Source: Rikenella microfusus
GTDB lineage: Bacteria; Bacteroidota; Bacteroidia; Bacteroidales; VadinHA17
Assembly: GCA_022736275.1 (NCBI GenBank)
Contig: DZBJ01000015.1
Coordinates: forward strand, 1 to 60,333
Length of the DNA: 60,333 nt
Reading direction: 5' to 3'
Part shown: piece by piece, positions 1 through 8,406 of the stretch
How positions within the stretch are numbered: position 1 is the first letter of the stretch
How the letters are laid out: every line of letters begins with the position of its first letter
Position numbers and translations under genes: made by a program
The notes under the pieces: model-generated
What the model saw: the letters and a program-made list of their open reading frames with translations, nothing else
What the model was told of the DNA's origin: nothing
Databases searched by the model: none

Positions 1-1
1 C

Positions 2-236
2 GGCTTCTTCACATACATCATCAATAGTCTCGGAGGTCATGAAAAGATCTAAAGCGAAAAGATTAGTATATAGAATGTTCATTAGTATTGAAGATTTGCG
101 TCTCTTTGAACCTATGATACATGCAGACTAGCGGTGGTCTATAGCAGATAAAAGGCATGCGACAATTTCCGCTTATTCGTAACCTGCAACGTGAATTGCA
201 TATTCTAAATAGTTGAATAGTAAGGTATTGGCAGAG
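2..236 (+). pseudogene. possible GIY-YIG nuclease debris, gene-free start of window
   Basis: I see no intact gene in the first 471 bases. Codons from base 2 read GFFTYIINS before a stop at 47-49, which resembles the FxTYIIYS start of small GIY-YIG nucleases. From memory, Bacteroidota genes of this family often end in a tail derived from a tRNA-Ser 3' end, and such a tail lies at 237-261. Everything between is full of stops. This is a weak reading; the stretch may simply be non-coding. Confidence 0.18.
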
Positions 237-261
237 GTAGTTCATATCCCCCTCTCTCCGC
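237..261 (+). other. tRNA-Ser 3'-end-like fragment
   Basis: GTTCATATCCCCCTCTCTCC followed by GC closely resembles the T-arm plus acceptor 3' strand of a bacterial tRNA-Ser (GTTCGAATCCC then CTCTCTCCGC). No 5' acceptor strand GGAGAG, anticodon arm or variable arm is found in the upstream bases, so this is not a working tRNA. It is followed within 15 bases by a strong terminator, as a real tRNA gene would be. It could be an attachment-site remnant or the tail of a decayed GIY-YIG gene. Confidence 0.35.
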
Positions 262-273
262 GAAGTTTAAATA

Positions 274-297
274 CCCCGCTGTAGGCGGGGTTTTTTG
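274..297 (+). terminator. rho-independent terminator
   Basis: A 6-bp perfect G+C stem (CCCCGC 274-279 with GCGGGG 285-290) with a 5-base loop is followed directly by six T residues at 291-296. It would end transcription from the left, in the orientation of the tRNA-Ser-like fragment. Confidence 0.75.
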
Positions 298-351
298 TTT
301 TAACGAAGACGTGTTGAAAGCTTGCTTGCAAAAGCGGCTGAGTTAAAATAA

Positions 352-395
352 AAAGACCCGTAGGGTCATTTAAGCTCTGCAGGTTCTCCTGCAAA
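352..395 (+). repeat. partial copy of dispersed palindromic repeat
   Basis: GACCCGTAGGGTCATTTAAGC (355-375) contains a GACCC/GGGTC hairpin followed by ATTTAAGC. The same hairpin-plus-tail occurs in the longer repeat copies at 11230-11303 and 44795-44868. A second small hairpin, GCAGGTTCTCCTGC, follows. Only the core is shared, so membership in the family is tentative. Confidence 0.35.
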
Positions 396-455
396 GGGAT
401 CACGATCCGCCAGGCGGCGGAGCGCAATCCTTTAAAATAATTTTACAGAATTGCC

Positions 456-473
456 AGCCTGGCTTGCCAGGCT
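456..473 (-). terminator. possible terminator overlapping a stop codon
   Basis: AGCCTGG (456-462) and CCAGGCT (467-473) form a 7-bp perfect hairpin with a 4-base loop. It overlaps the stop codon of the minus-strand lipoprotein gene ending at 472. The T-rich stretch on the minus strand begins only after about 15 bases, so termination is plausible but not certain. Confidence 0.35.
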
Positions 474-882
474 AATCCCTCTTAAGATACTGCGAATCAT
501 CCCTGGCAAATTCTTCTATCTCGCAAAACAACAGCTTCCCCTTCCAGGTGTAAATCAAACGATCTGAACCAGCGTCAGGTACAGCCCTGCTCTCAAGTAC
601 CGATTCATTACCGGGCAATATGGCTTTCACGATGAAAGTATCACCTTTTGCCTCCGTAACAACAGGCATCCTGACCGACCTGAATACCAGGGAATCAAAC
701 GTGACCCCGTCTCTTACATCCCTGAGGTTGATAACAAATCGTGTACCTCTCTCCGTTTCGTCAACAAACCATGTACTGTATGATGCCTCCGCAACGGTAA
801 ATGGATTTGAATGCCTGGTTTTCATTGAACCGCAGCCCATGAAGAGGAGAACAACAAATAAGAGTGGAATACTTTTGTGCAT
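472..882 (-). CDS. hypothetical lipoprotein, 136 aa
   Basis: The protein begins MHKSIPLLFVVLLFMGCG, a short lipoprotein signal with the lipobox cysteine at residue 17, so it is probably anchored in the cell envelope. The mature part (about 120 residues) is polar, rich in beta-type stretches and charged near the end (FARDDSQYLKRD). I recognise no domain. It is divergent from the S41 protease lipoprotein at 1079, with 196 bases between them, and may share that promoter region. The lipobox and clean start support it as a real gene; the function is unknown. Confidence 0.7.
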   Translation of the reverse strand: MHKSIPLLFVVLLFMGCGSMKTRHSNPFTVAEASYSTWFVDETERGTRFVINLRDVRDGVTFDSLVFRSVRMPVVTEAKGDTFIVKAILPGNESVLESRAVPDAGSDRLIYTWKGKLLFCEIEEFARDDSQYLKRD

Positions 883-1078
883 AACAATGTGTAAGTTATC
901 AGGTTATCAGCCTTTCGTCAAAAATAATGATTTTAAAATCAAATTAGTGCTAATTTTGTATCAGAAAAGATGACAAACACCTTATGAAACCGGTATGTAA
1001 TGGAAGTATAACCACATTTTTATGTAAAATCACCAGCATGCGTATCAGGATTCACCTTAATAACAAATAGTAACAACA

Positions 1079-2569
1079 ATGAAACCATACATTTCAATGA
1101 TCATTCCATTCCTTCTTGGGTGCCTGCTGCTGTCAGGCTGTAAGAAGGAGGAACCGGAACCGGAGCCGGAACCGGTCATTAAGGAGGCAACAGATGTAAA
1201 CAAATTCATCTACAATAGCCTTGCAACCTATTATCTCTGGGAGGATAACATACCTGCCCTCAATAATCCGAAGTATGAGAACAGTGACAGCCTTAATGTT
1301 TTTCTGAATAAATACACTGATCCGGAAGCGCTCTTTAAAAGCCTGCTCTATACCAAAGACAAATGGTCCTTTATTGTTGACAACGCAGAGGAAATCGAAA
1401 ACTGGATCAATGCAATCTCCGAAAGTATGGGGATGGACTTCAGACTATACTACCTGAGTTCCTCGGATAATAAACTGCTGGGGGCAATCCGCTACGTTCT
1501 GAAAGATTCCCCGGCAGATAAAGCCAGATTGAAGAGAGGCGACCTGTTTATGACTGTCAACGGGGAACAGCTTACCGATGCCAACTACATGAATTTATTG
1601 TTTACGCAAAAGACATATACACTTGGACTTGCATCATACAACGGGAGCACCGTCGCTCCCAACGGGAACAGTGTTAACATGACTGCAGTCCTGTTACAGG
1701 AGAACCCTGTTTTCCTTGACAGCGTTCTGAATATTAGCGGTACCAAAATAGGATACCTGCTTTATAATGGATTTAATGCCTCCTATGACAGCCTGATCAA
1801 GAGCTCCTATGACATTGAACTCAACAAAGTCTTCGGAAAATTCAAGAGTGAAGGGATACAGAAACTGATCCTTGATCTTCGTTATAACGGAGGCGGGTCA
1901 GTGAGAACGGCACAGTACCTGGCCAGTATGATCTATTCCACGGATACGCAGAAAATATTTGCCATTTCCCATTACAACAATCTGCTGCAGTCATATTTCC
2001 GGCAGGAATATGGCGATGAGGTGTTCAACGATTACTTTTACAGCAGTATATCCGCGACGAGTCAGATGCCTTCCACCCTGATAAATTCGCTTGGATTTGA
2101 TCATGTATATGTTATTACTTCATCAGAAACTGCCTCCTCGAGTGAGTTGTTGATAAACGGACTGAAACCCTACATCAATTTGATCCAGGTTGGCACCAAC
2201 ACTACAGGTAAATATGTGGCTTCCATTACAATAACGGATACGGATGAAAATGGCATTGTCAATCCAAAACATTCTTGGGCCATGCAGCCAATTATTGTAA
2301 AGATTTCCAATTCACTGAATGTATCAGATTTCGATGAAGGTCTGACACCGGATATCAACGCCCGGGAATATGCTGCCGAACTCCGCCCGTTCTGTGATCC
2401 CAATGAGCCTCTGTTTAAAGCCTGCATTGATAACATCCAGGGATTGAAGAGCGCACCCGTAACCAAGCGTACCGACCTGAAGGGTTTCATGTCATCTGAC
2501 GAGATTTCTCCTTTTGCAGGAACAATGATTATGGACAATCCTCTGCCAGTAAACCTTATAAAGAAATAA
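1079..2569 (+). CDS. S41 family C-terminal processing peptidase, lipoprotein
   Basis: A 496-residue envelope protease. The signal sequence ends in the lipobox LLSGC (Cys21), followed by a charged EPEPEPEP linker. Next comes an N-terminal helical region (LATYYLWEDNIP), then a PDZ-like segment around residues 120-190 (DSPADKARLKRGDLFMTVNG) and the S41 catalytic region. The nucleophile lies in SSETASSSE near residue 350, and the general-base lysine is probably in TTGKY near 377. These motifs are those of the tail-specific protease family, which cleaves periplasmic or surface proteins from exposed C-termini. It is monocistronic: 226 bases separate it from copA. Many Bacteroidota encode several such S41 lipoproteins; the substrate cannot be inferred. 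Confidence 0.9.
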   Translation: MKPYISMIIPFLLGCLLLSGCKKEEPEPEPEPVIKEATDVNKFIYNSLATYYLWEDNIPALNNPKYENSDSLNVFLNKYTDPEALFKSLLYTKDKWSFIVDNAEEIENWINAISESMGMDFRLYYLSSSDNKLLGAIRYVLKDSPADKARLKRGDLFMTVNGEQLTDANYMNLLFTQKTYTLGLASYNGSTVAPNGNSVNMTAVLLQENPVFLDSVLNISGTKIGYLLYNGFNASYDSLIKSSYDIELNKVFGKFKSEGIQKLILDLRYNGGGSVRTAQYLASMIYSTDTQKIFAISHYNNLLQSYFRQEYGDEVFNDYFYSSISATSQMPSTLINSLGFDHVYVITSSETASSSELLINGLKPYINLIQVGTNTTGKYVASITITDTDENGIVNPKHSWAMQPIIVKISNSLNVSDFDEGLTPDINAREYAAELRPFCDPNEPLFKACIDNIQGLKSAPVTKRTDLKGFMSSDEISPFAGTMIMDNPLPVNLIKK

Positions 2570-2795
2570 GCTCTGCAGCTTTAACTGCACTTGCACCCGG
2601 GCAGGGTTTACAACGACAACCTCCGGAGTCACATTCAGGGTTTAGGAGGCAGTAGAATTACCGGAAAAGGGCTTATCCCAGGCCACTTCTGAAGATCAGG
2701 CTGATTTTCCGTTGCAGGTGGAAGCTCATGCTTTGTGCAGCATCATTCAACATTCTGAATTCAATATTGTTATTCTGTTGAATCTGTTTTGAATC

Positions 2796-5012
2796 ATGAC
2801 TGATAAATCGTTTGCCATTGAGGGTATGAACTGCGCATCATGCGCGGCGCATGTAGAGAAGGCCGCTGCAAAGGTGGAGGGCATATCCTATGCCAGTGTC
2901 AACCTGGCCAATGAACGGCTCACAGTCAGCTATGATGAAAAGAGAACCTCACTCAGTCAGGTCATCGATGCTGTCACCAGGGCGGGCTACAAGGCGATTG
3001 ATGACGAAAGGGAACGTAAGGCATCGCGCCCGGAGACACATAGGCTGCAAATAAGACTTATCTGGTCGATTGTATTCACCCTGCCTCTGATGATTCTTAC
3101 GATGTCAGCCATGGCCGGTGTCAGGCTGCCCTCTTTCATCTCACCTGATGCCAGTCCGTTAACCTTTGCAATCATTCAGATGCTGCTTACCGCACCTGTC
3201 GTCGTCACCGGACGAAGTTTCTACATGGCAGGAACAAAGACACTCCTGAGGGGAAACCCGGGCATGGATACACTTGTTGCCATGGGTACTGCCGCTGCCT
3301 TCCTCTACAGCATTTTTGCAACAATCAGGGTTGCAGGCGGTGATAACCATTATATCCATAATCTCTATTATGAATCTGCAGCAGCAATCATTACCCTTAT
3401 AACAATAGGCCGTTACCTGGAGGCGAGATCCAAATCGAAGGCCGGAAGCGCAATCAGGCAGCTGTTGAACCTTGCTCCTCCCCTTGCCACGGTTCTGCGC
3501 GACGGAAAAGTAAAGACGGTGCCTGCCTCAAAGGTGACGGTGGGCGAGCTTGTCATGGTAAAACCCGGTGAACGCTTCCCCGTCGACGGTATAGTAACCG
3601 AAGGAGTGACATCAGCAGACGAATCGATGCTCACAGGTGAGAGTATCCCGGTAGAGAAGAGTGAAGGGTCGGAGGTGACCGGTGCAAGCATCAACCTGAA
3701 TGGTTCAGTTGTCTGCAGGGCCACTCGGGTAGGTAGCGCAACCACCCTCGCTCAGATCATCAGGCTTGTGGAGGAGGCACAGGGATCAAAGGCGCCAATT
3801 GCCAGACTGGCCGACAAGATTTCCGGAATATTTGTTCCGGTAGTGATGGCGCTGGCTCTCCTGGCAAGCACCGGATGGCTTATCGGGACAGGCGATTTCC
3901 GGCTGGCTTTCACCGTGCTGATCTCGGTGCTGATAATAGCCTGCCCCTGTGCACTCGGACTGGCCACTCCCGTGGCCGTAATGGTGGGTACTGGAAGAGG
4001 TGCACGCCAGGGCTTGCTCATAAAAAGCGGTGCAGCACTTGAAACAGCACGGAAAGCCACAGTGACAGTACTCGATAAGACAGGTACCCTAACCACCGGC
4101 AAGCCCGTGGTAACAGACATCGTTCCGGCTCCATCGTCGGATACCTTAAGATTGCTGCATCTTGCCGCATCCGCCGAAGCCCGTTCGGAACATCCTGTTG
4201 CAAAGGCGGTGAACGACCGGGCTATGAATAACGGAATTGAAGTTACAATTCCCGAAAGGTTCACGGCACTGCCGGGATACGGAGTGGAGGCTTATGCAAA
4301 CGGGGCACATATCCTTGCAGGAAGCAGACGGCTCATGGCAGAGCGAAAAGTGGATACTTCATGGGCTGATGAACCTGCTGACCAACTTGCCTCGCAGGGG
4401 AAGACAATATTGTATTTAGCTGCCAATGGCTCATGCAAGGGGCTGATAGCCGTCGCCGACACTCTCCGTCAGGGTTCGGAAGAGGCTGTAAGGGAGATGA
4501 CCCGAATGGGACTTGAGGTAGTGATGATAACAGGCGACAGCGAACAGACCGCCAAACACATTGCCAGACTGGCAGGCATCGGTAATGTAATAGCAGACGT
4601 CCTTCCCGGAGACAAGGCTGAGGAGATAAGGAAAATCCGCAACAGGGGCAACCTTGTCATCATGGTTGGTGACGGCATCAATGACGCCCCTGCCCTGGCA
4701 ACGGCAGATGTAGGCATTGCAATAGGCTCAGGTACCGACGTGGCCTTGGAGGCTGCCGACATTGTGCTGATAAAAAACGACCTTCGGGATGTTGTGAAAA
4801 CACTTAAACTGAGCCGAGCAACAATACGCAATATAAAACAGAACCTCTTCTGGGCATTCTTTTACAACATTCTTGGAATACCGGTGGCCATGGGTGCCCT
4901 TCACCTTTTCGGTGGTCCCCTGCTGAATCCGATGATAGCTGCTGCCGCCATGAGTTTCAGCTCGCTTTCAGTAGTCTGGAATGCCCTGAGAATCAGAAAT
5001 TTGAAACTATAA
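2796..5012 (+). CDS. copA: copper-translocating P1B-type ATPase
   Basis: A 738-residue inner-membrane ATPase that exports Cu+ from the cytoplasm. One N-terminal heavy-metal-associated domain carries GMNCASC (Cys13 and Cys16). The transport motif CPC lies in IACPCALGLATP near residue 384, the phosphorylated Asp in DKTGTLTTGKP near 426, the nucleotide-binding His-Pro in SEHPVAK, and the hinge in GDGINDAPALA near 624. The C-terminus MSFSSLSVVWNALRIR has the conserved Met/Ser residues of the Cu+-ATPase (P1B-1) group. Family members often have two HMA domains; this one has one. No CopZ or copper-responsive regulator lies next to it. Copper specificity is inferred from CPC and the C-terminal motif; silver would also fit. 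Confidence 0.94.
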   Translation: MTDKSFAIEGMNCASCAAHVEKAAAKVEGISYASVNLANERLTVSYDEKRTSLSQVIDAVTRAGYKAIDDERERKASRPETHRLQIRLIWSIVFTLPLMILTMSAMAGVRLPSFISPDASPLTFAIIQMLLTAPVVVTGRSFYMAGTKTLLRGNPGMDTLVAMGTAAAFLYSIFATIRVAGGDNHYIHNLYYESAAAIITLITIGRYLEARSKSKAGSAIRQLLNLAPPLATVLRDGKVKTVPASKVTVGELVMVKPGERFPVDGIVTEGVTSADESMLTGESIPVEKSEGSEVTGASINLNGSVVCRATRVGSATTLAQIIRLVEEAQGSKAPIARLADKISGIFVPVVMALALLASTGWLIGTGDFRLAFTVLISVLIIACPCALGLATPVAVMVGTGRGARQGLLIKSGAALETARKATVTVLDKTGTLTTGKPVVTDIVPAPSSDTLRLLHLAASAEARSEHPVAKAVNDRAMNNGIEVTIPERFTALPGYGVEAYANGAHILAGSRRLMAERKVDTSWADEPADQLASQGKTILYLAANGSCKGLIAVADTLRQGSEEAVREMTRMGLEVVMITGDSEQTAKHIARLAGIGNVIADVLPGDKAEEIRKIRNRGNLVIMVGDGINDAPALATADVGIAIGSGTDVALEAADIVLIKNDLRDVVKTLKLSRATIRNIKQNLFWAFFYNILGIPVAMGALHLFGGPLLNPMIAAAAMSFSSLSVVWNALRIRNLKL

Positions 5013-5124
5013 GTAATAAATTCTCGTATTTTTTGCCTGGACAATTAAACCTTTCGTGAGAGTATCCATCAGAGTAATTGTAAACAGGAACTATTAAAAA
5101 AATCAATAACTAAAACAATTACTC

Positions 5125-5517
5125 ATGAAAACAAGATTATTTCTGACAGTGGCAGCATTTGTCGCAATGACGGCCATTGCCACTGCACAGACGGCACAGC
5201 CGGCCACCGGCCAGACAGGCAGAGGCCGTGCAGCCGGCAATGTATATGCCGACGCTGACAAAAACGGCGTATGTGACAATTACACCAACGGAACACGACC
5301 GGGGCACAGAGCTTATTCTGCAGGTGCCAACCAGTCAGCAACAAACCGCGGTCCGGGACAGGGCATGGCAGCCGGTACAGGACGTGGTCCGGGTAACGGA
5401 CAGGGTGCGGCAGCCGGCAACGGCCAGGGTCGTTATAATGGCAGAGGCCCGGCATTCGTTGATACCAACAACGACGGTGTGTGCGATAACCTTGCCACCC
5501 CGGCGCCAAAGAAATAG
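5125..5517 (+). CDS. secreted Gly-rich protein with two DxDxNGVCDN motifs
   Basis: A 130-residue protein with a Sec signal (MKTRLFLTVAAFVAMTAIATAQ) and no lipobox. The mature chain is low-complexity, rich in G, Q, R, A and N (repeats of the GRGPGNGQG type). It carries two copies of an acidic loop, ADADKNGVCDN near residue 47 and VDTNNDGVCDN near 112. These loops resemble the DxDxDG calcium-binding loop but include a cysteine, so metal binding or a disulfide is possible. It lies 112 bases after copA on the same strand and is followed by a terminator. A link to metal handling is only suggested by position. I know this motif from uncharacterised Bacteroidota secreted proteins; no function is assigned. 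Confidence 0.75.
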   Translation: MKTRLFLTVAAFVAMTAIATAQTAQPATGQTGRGRAAGNVYADADKNGVCDNYTNGTRPGHRAYSAGANQSATNRGPGQGMAAGTGRGPGNGQGAAAGNGQGRYNGRGPAFVDTNNDGVCDNLATPAPKK

Positions 5518-5574
5518 AGATTACCCTCATTGAATATGGATGCGCCCCGTCCCCGGGGTTCATTCCTGTCAGGG

Positions 5575-5605
5575 AAGGAGACCGCCAGCGGCCTCCTTTC
5601 TTATT
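5575..5605 (+). terminator. rho-independent terminator
   Basis: AAGGAG (5575-5580) pairs with CTCCTT (5593-5598), and the inner CCGC pairs with GCGG across a 2-base loop, with one A-C mismatch. A T-rich tail TTTCTTATT follows. It lies 57 bases after the secreted-protein stop and would end the copA-region transcript. Confidence 0.6.
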
Positions 5606-5624
5606 ATTCATGAACCTACCGGTT

Positions 5625-5639
5625 CTACAATACTTTATG
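5625..5639 (+). repeat. 15-bp dispersed repeat CTACAATACTTTATG
   Basis: This 15-mer occurs identically at 60178-60192, 54.5 kb away. The CTACAATAC core recurs in both orientations in the palindromic repeats at 60226-60333. Both copies lie in intergenic DNA after a terminator. It looks like a short extragenic repeat family. Confidence 0.5.
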
Positions 5640-5753
5640 TCCCCGGTACGCCTGACGGCTATCGGGACAGGCTCCACGTAGAATCAACTATTGGCTACTG
5701 TCCCGCCTATTGCTATTGTCCAATAATTTATCTGTACTAACTTTATCCTTTCG

Positions 5754-5771
5754 CCTTTAACCTTTAACCTT
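5754..5771 (+). repeat. CCTTTAA heptanucleotide repeat (about 2.5 units)
   Basis: Two full CCTTTAA units and a partial third lie directly before the glycosyltransferase gene; the last unit contributes the first two bases of its TTG start codon. The reverse-complement heptamer is repeated at 56950-56975. Confidence 0.6.
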
Positions 5772-7839
5772 GGATTTAAGTATAGTAATACCTCTTTACA
5801 ACGAAGCCGGCGTCATAACAACGACACTTGAGAGGCTCGGTGATGTAATAATGCCGGATTTTGTTGAAAACACCGAGGTGATAATCGTTGATGACTGTTC
5901 TACCGACAATCCCTCCGTATGTGCTGAAAAGACTTTACCGGGAAAATATGAGGTAAGGGTCATCAGGCTCGACGTCAACAGCGGGAAAGGAGCAGCAGTA
6001 GCTGCAGGAGTACGTGCTGCAAGGGGAGATACCATCATCGTGCAGGATGCCGACCTCGAGCTTTCCCCTTCAGATATACCGGCACTGCTTGAAAAACTGC
6101 ACCACGGTAACCTTGATCTCGTCAGCGGCACCCGCTTCAGAACAAGGAACTGCTACCACGGCCATGCAGTAATAGCCACCACAGTCAACCGCCTGCTGTC
6201 ATGCATAGCTTCAAAACTGACACGACGCACAATTACTGACCTGACATGCGGCTACAAGGTCTTCCGGAAGGACCTCTTTGAGAGACTCCTCCTGAAGGAG
6301 AAGCGGTTCGGATTTGAGACTGAGTTCATGCTCAAGGCACTGCGCGAAAAGGGAACAACATTCGGCGAGGCTGATGTGGCCTTTCAGCCGCGCAGGAAAG
6401 CTGAGGGCAAGAAAATCAGACTGAGCGACGGCCTGGGAATCGGGGTCAAGGTATTCAGGTACGGTCTCACAGGAAGAAACTGGCTGTCGGCACTGACCGT
6501 TGCATTCATTATGACCTTCATGACTGTCAACATGCTGGTTGTGAAGCATTGGAAAGATGAACAGCGCGTCATAGAATGGGACGCCATATCATACTATGCA
6601 TACCTCCCGGCAACATTCATTCATCACGACTTGTCGCTAAGCTTCGCAGACGGATACGCTGGTCCCCATAAACTGATTGTATGGCCTGAGAGAGGCCCGG
6701 CAGGCAAACATGTTATAAAGACCACCATGGGACTTTCACTTTTGTGGATGCCATTTTTCCTGGCGGGTCACGTGGCAGCACTCATCACAGGAGCTGATGC
6801 CGGAGGATATTCGGAACCATATAAGTTCTTCCTGCTGGTCTCGGCACTGGTTTTCATGTTTATCGGACTGATCTATTTGAGACGAATATTGCTGGTTCAA
6901 GCCTCCGACAAAATGACGGCTATCGTGCTGGCATCCTTTGCATTCGGCACCAATCTCTACTGGTACACCCTCTTCCAGGGGACGATGGCTCACGTTTACA
7001 GCTTCGCACTTATTTGCGCATTCATTTGGTATACAATGAAATGGCACATGTCAGAAAAGCATGGAACAATGCATTCAATCCGGTTGGGTGCCCTGCTGGG
7101 TTTAATATCGCTCATCAGACCTACCAATTTAATAATAGTTGTTTTCTTTTTGCTTTACGACGTAAACTCTTTCAGAGACCTCAGAGACCGCATCACAGGT
7201 CTCCTGTCCGGTTACAGGCAGGTTCTGATCATGGTCCTGACTCTCATTGTTGTCTGGCTGCCGCAGATGATCTACTGGAAAGAGATGACCGGACACTGGC
7301 TCTATTTTTCATACGGAAGCGATGAGAGATTTTTCTTTGGTGATCCGGCCATTCTAAAGGGACTATTCAGCTGGCGCAAGGGACTTTTTATTTATGCCCC
7401 GCTCCTTATATTCTCTTTTGCAGGAATAATAACCCTTTGGATCAGGCGCTCACCACATGCATTGCCGGTAACGGTTTTCGTCCCGCTGAATATTTATATA
7501 ATCTTTTCATGGTGGTGCTGGTGGTATGGCGGAGGATTCGGACAGAGGGCATTTATCGACAGCTACGCGCTGATGGCAGTAGCTGCAGCAGCGCTGCTGA
7601 CGACAAGCATGACTGCTGTAAAGAAGCGGTTCAGAGTCATTCCCCTCTCGTTCTTCCTTCTGCTTATGTCACTCGGCACCTTCAACAACATCCAGTATTA
7701 TTACGGGGCTATCCACTGGGACTCCATGACGAGGGAAGCATACTGTGATTCCCTGGGTCGCGTGAGACCCTCAGCGCGTTTCCATGAGCTGCTCGAAGCT
7801 CCTGACTATGAAAAAGCAAGAGAGGGCGGTGACAGGTAG
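5770..7839 (+). CDS. glycosyltransferase family 2 fused to multi-pass membrane domain
   Basis: A 689-residue two-part protein. Residues 1 to about 230 form a DPM1/GtrB-like GT2 domain: it starts MDLSIVIPLYNEAG and contains VIIVDDCSTD, QDADLE (the metal/nucleotide-binding DxD-type motif) and DLTCGYKVFRKDLFERL. This type transfers a sugar from a nucleotide to polyprenyl phosphate. Residues from about 240 to 660 hold roughly ten hydrophobic helices with soluble loops (for example WDAISYYAYLPATF), resembling a GT-C-type sugar transferase or flippase partner. The start is TTG: no ATG or GTG is in frame between it and a TAA at 5758-5760, and the encoded N-terminus matches the family start. It is convergent with the thioredoxin gene. 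The sugar and final acceptor are unknown. Confidence 0.82.
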   Translation: MDLSIVIPLYNEAGVITTTLERLGDVIMPDFVENTEVIIVDDCSTDNPSVCAEKTLPGKYEVRVIRLDVNSGKGAAVAAGVRAARGDTIIVQDADLELSPSDIPALLEKLHHGNLDLVSGTRFRTRNCYHGHAVIATTVNRLLSCIASKLTRRTITDLTCGYKVFRKDLFERLLLKEKRFGFETEFMLKALREKGTTFGEADVAFQPRRKAEGKKIRLSDGLGIGVKVFRYGLTGRNWLSALTVAFIMTFMTVNMLVVKHWKDEQRVIEWDAISYYAYLPATFIHHDLSLSFADGYAGPHKLIVWPERGPAGKHVIKTTMGLSLLWMPFFLAGHVAALITGADAGGYSEPYKFFLLVSALVFMFIGLIYLRRILLVQASDKMTAIVLASFAFGTNLYWYTLFQGTMAHVYSFALICAFIWYTMKWHMSEKHGTMHSIRLGALLGLISLIRPTNLIIVVFFLLYDVNSFRDLRDRITGLLSGYRQVLIMVLTLIVVWLPQMIYWKEMTGHWLYFSYGSDERFFFGDPAILKGLFSWRKGLFIYAPLLIFSFAGIITLWIRRSPHALPVTVFVPLNIYIIFSWWCWWYGGGFGQRAFIDSYALMAVAAAALLTTSMTAVKKRFRVIPLSFFLLLMSLGTFNNIQYYYGAIHWDSMTREAYCDSLGRVRPSARFHELLEAPDYEKAREGGDR

Positions 7840-7858
7840 CATCCTGCCAGTCGCCCTC
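7822..7858 (-). terminator. possible terminator between convergent genes
   Basis: GAGGGCG (7822-7828) pairs with CGCCCTC (7852-7858), and inner bases extend the stem to CAGG/CCTG with mismatches. On the minus strand the stem is followed by a T-rich stretch (TTGCTTTTT), which suits the end of the thioredoxin transcript. It overlaps the last codons of the glycosyltransferase gene. Confidence 0.4.
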
Positions 7859-7882
7859 CAAACCAATTAACACAAAATTTTA

Positions 7883-8305
7883 TTATTGGACTTTGTTTAT
7901 GCTTGAGATGATATAGTCCTTCGGTTTCACTCCTATAATCCTCTCTACCTCTTTGCCATCCTTGAATAGTATCATCGTGGGAATGTTCCTGATACCGTAC
8001 CTGGCAGCCACCTCCTGCTGCTCATCCACATTCAGCTTGTAAATACTGACCGTCTCCTCAGTTGCTTCGGCCACCTCATTTAGTATCGGTGCCATCATCT
8101 TGCACGGCATGCACCAGGAGGCCCAGAAGTCAACCAGTACCACCCCGCTCTTTGTTTTATGAGTAAAGTTCTGGGCAGTAAGATGTTCTATCAGCTCGCT
8201 GTCTGCAACAGCCGGTGCATTCTTCATTTTGCTGTATGAGCGGTAAACCAGCACAGCCACTACAGCTATAACTACAATTGCAATAATTAATCCCTTCATT
8301 TTCAT
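7883..8305 (-). CDS. membrane-anchored thioredoxin
   Basis: A 140-residue thioredoxin. The N-terminus (KMKGLIIAIVVIAVVAVLVY) is one hydrophobic helix followed by a short linker, so the domain is probably tethered to the inner membrane. The active site is WASWCMPCKMMAP (Trp-Cys-Met-Pro-Cys) near residues 64-72. The cis-Pro lies in RNIPTMILF, and the fold continues to the C-terminus. The central residues Met-Pro differ from the usual Gly-Pro and may shift redox potential. It lies 101 bases after trxB on the same strand, so the reductase may supply its electrons if the domain faces the cytoplasm. If it faces the periplasm it would act in disulfide exchange there; the sequence does not decide this. 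Confidence 0.88.
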   Translation of the reverse strand: MKMKGLIIAIVVIAVVAVLVYRSYSKMKNAPAVADSELIEHLTAQNFTHKTKSGVVLVDFWASWCMPCKMMAPILNEVAEATEETVSIYKLNVDEQQEVAARYGIRNIPTMILFKDGKEVERIIGVKPKDYIISSINKVQ

Positions 8306-8406
8306 CTGTATAAAATTCGTTTTCTAATTGTCTGACGGAACCCTCATATTAATGTAATCAATAAAATGTTGTGCCTGTTTGCATAACATCAGGGTTTCAT
8401 CGCTGT

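Noticed and set aside
237..261. Functional tRNA-Ser gene
   Set aside because: Only the T-arm and 3' acceptor-like bases are found; D arm, anticodon arm and variable arm are missing.
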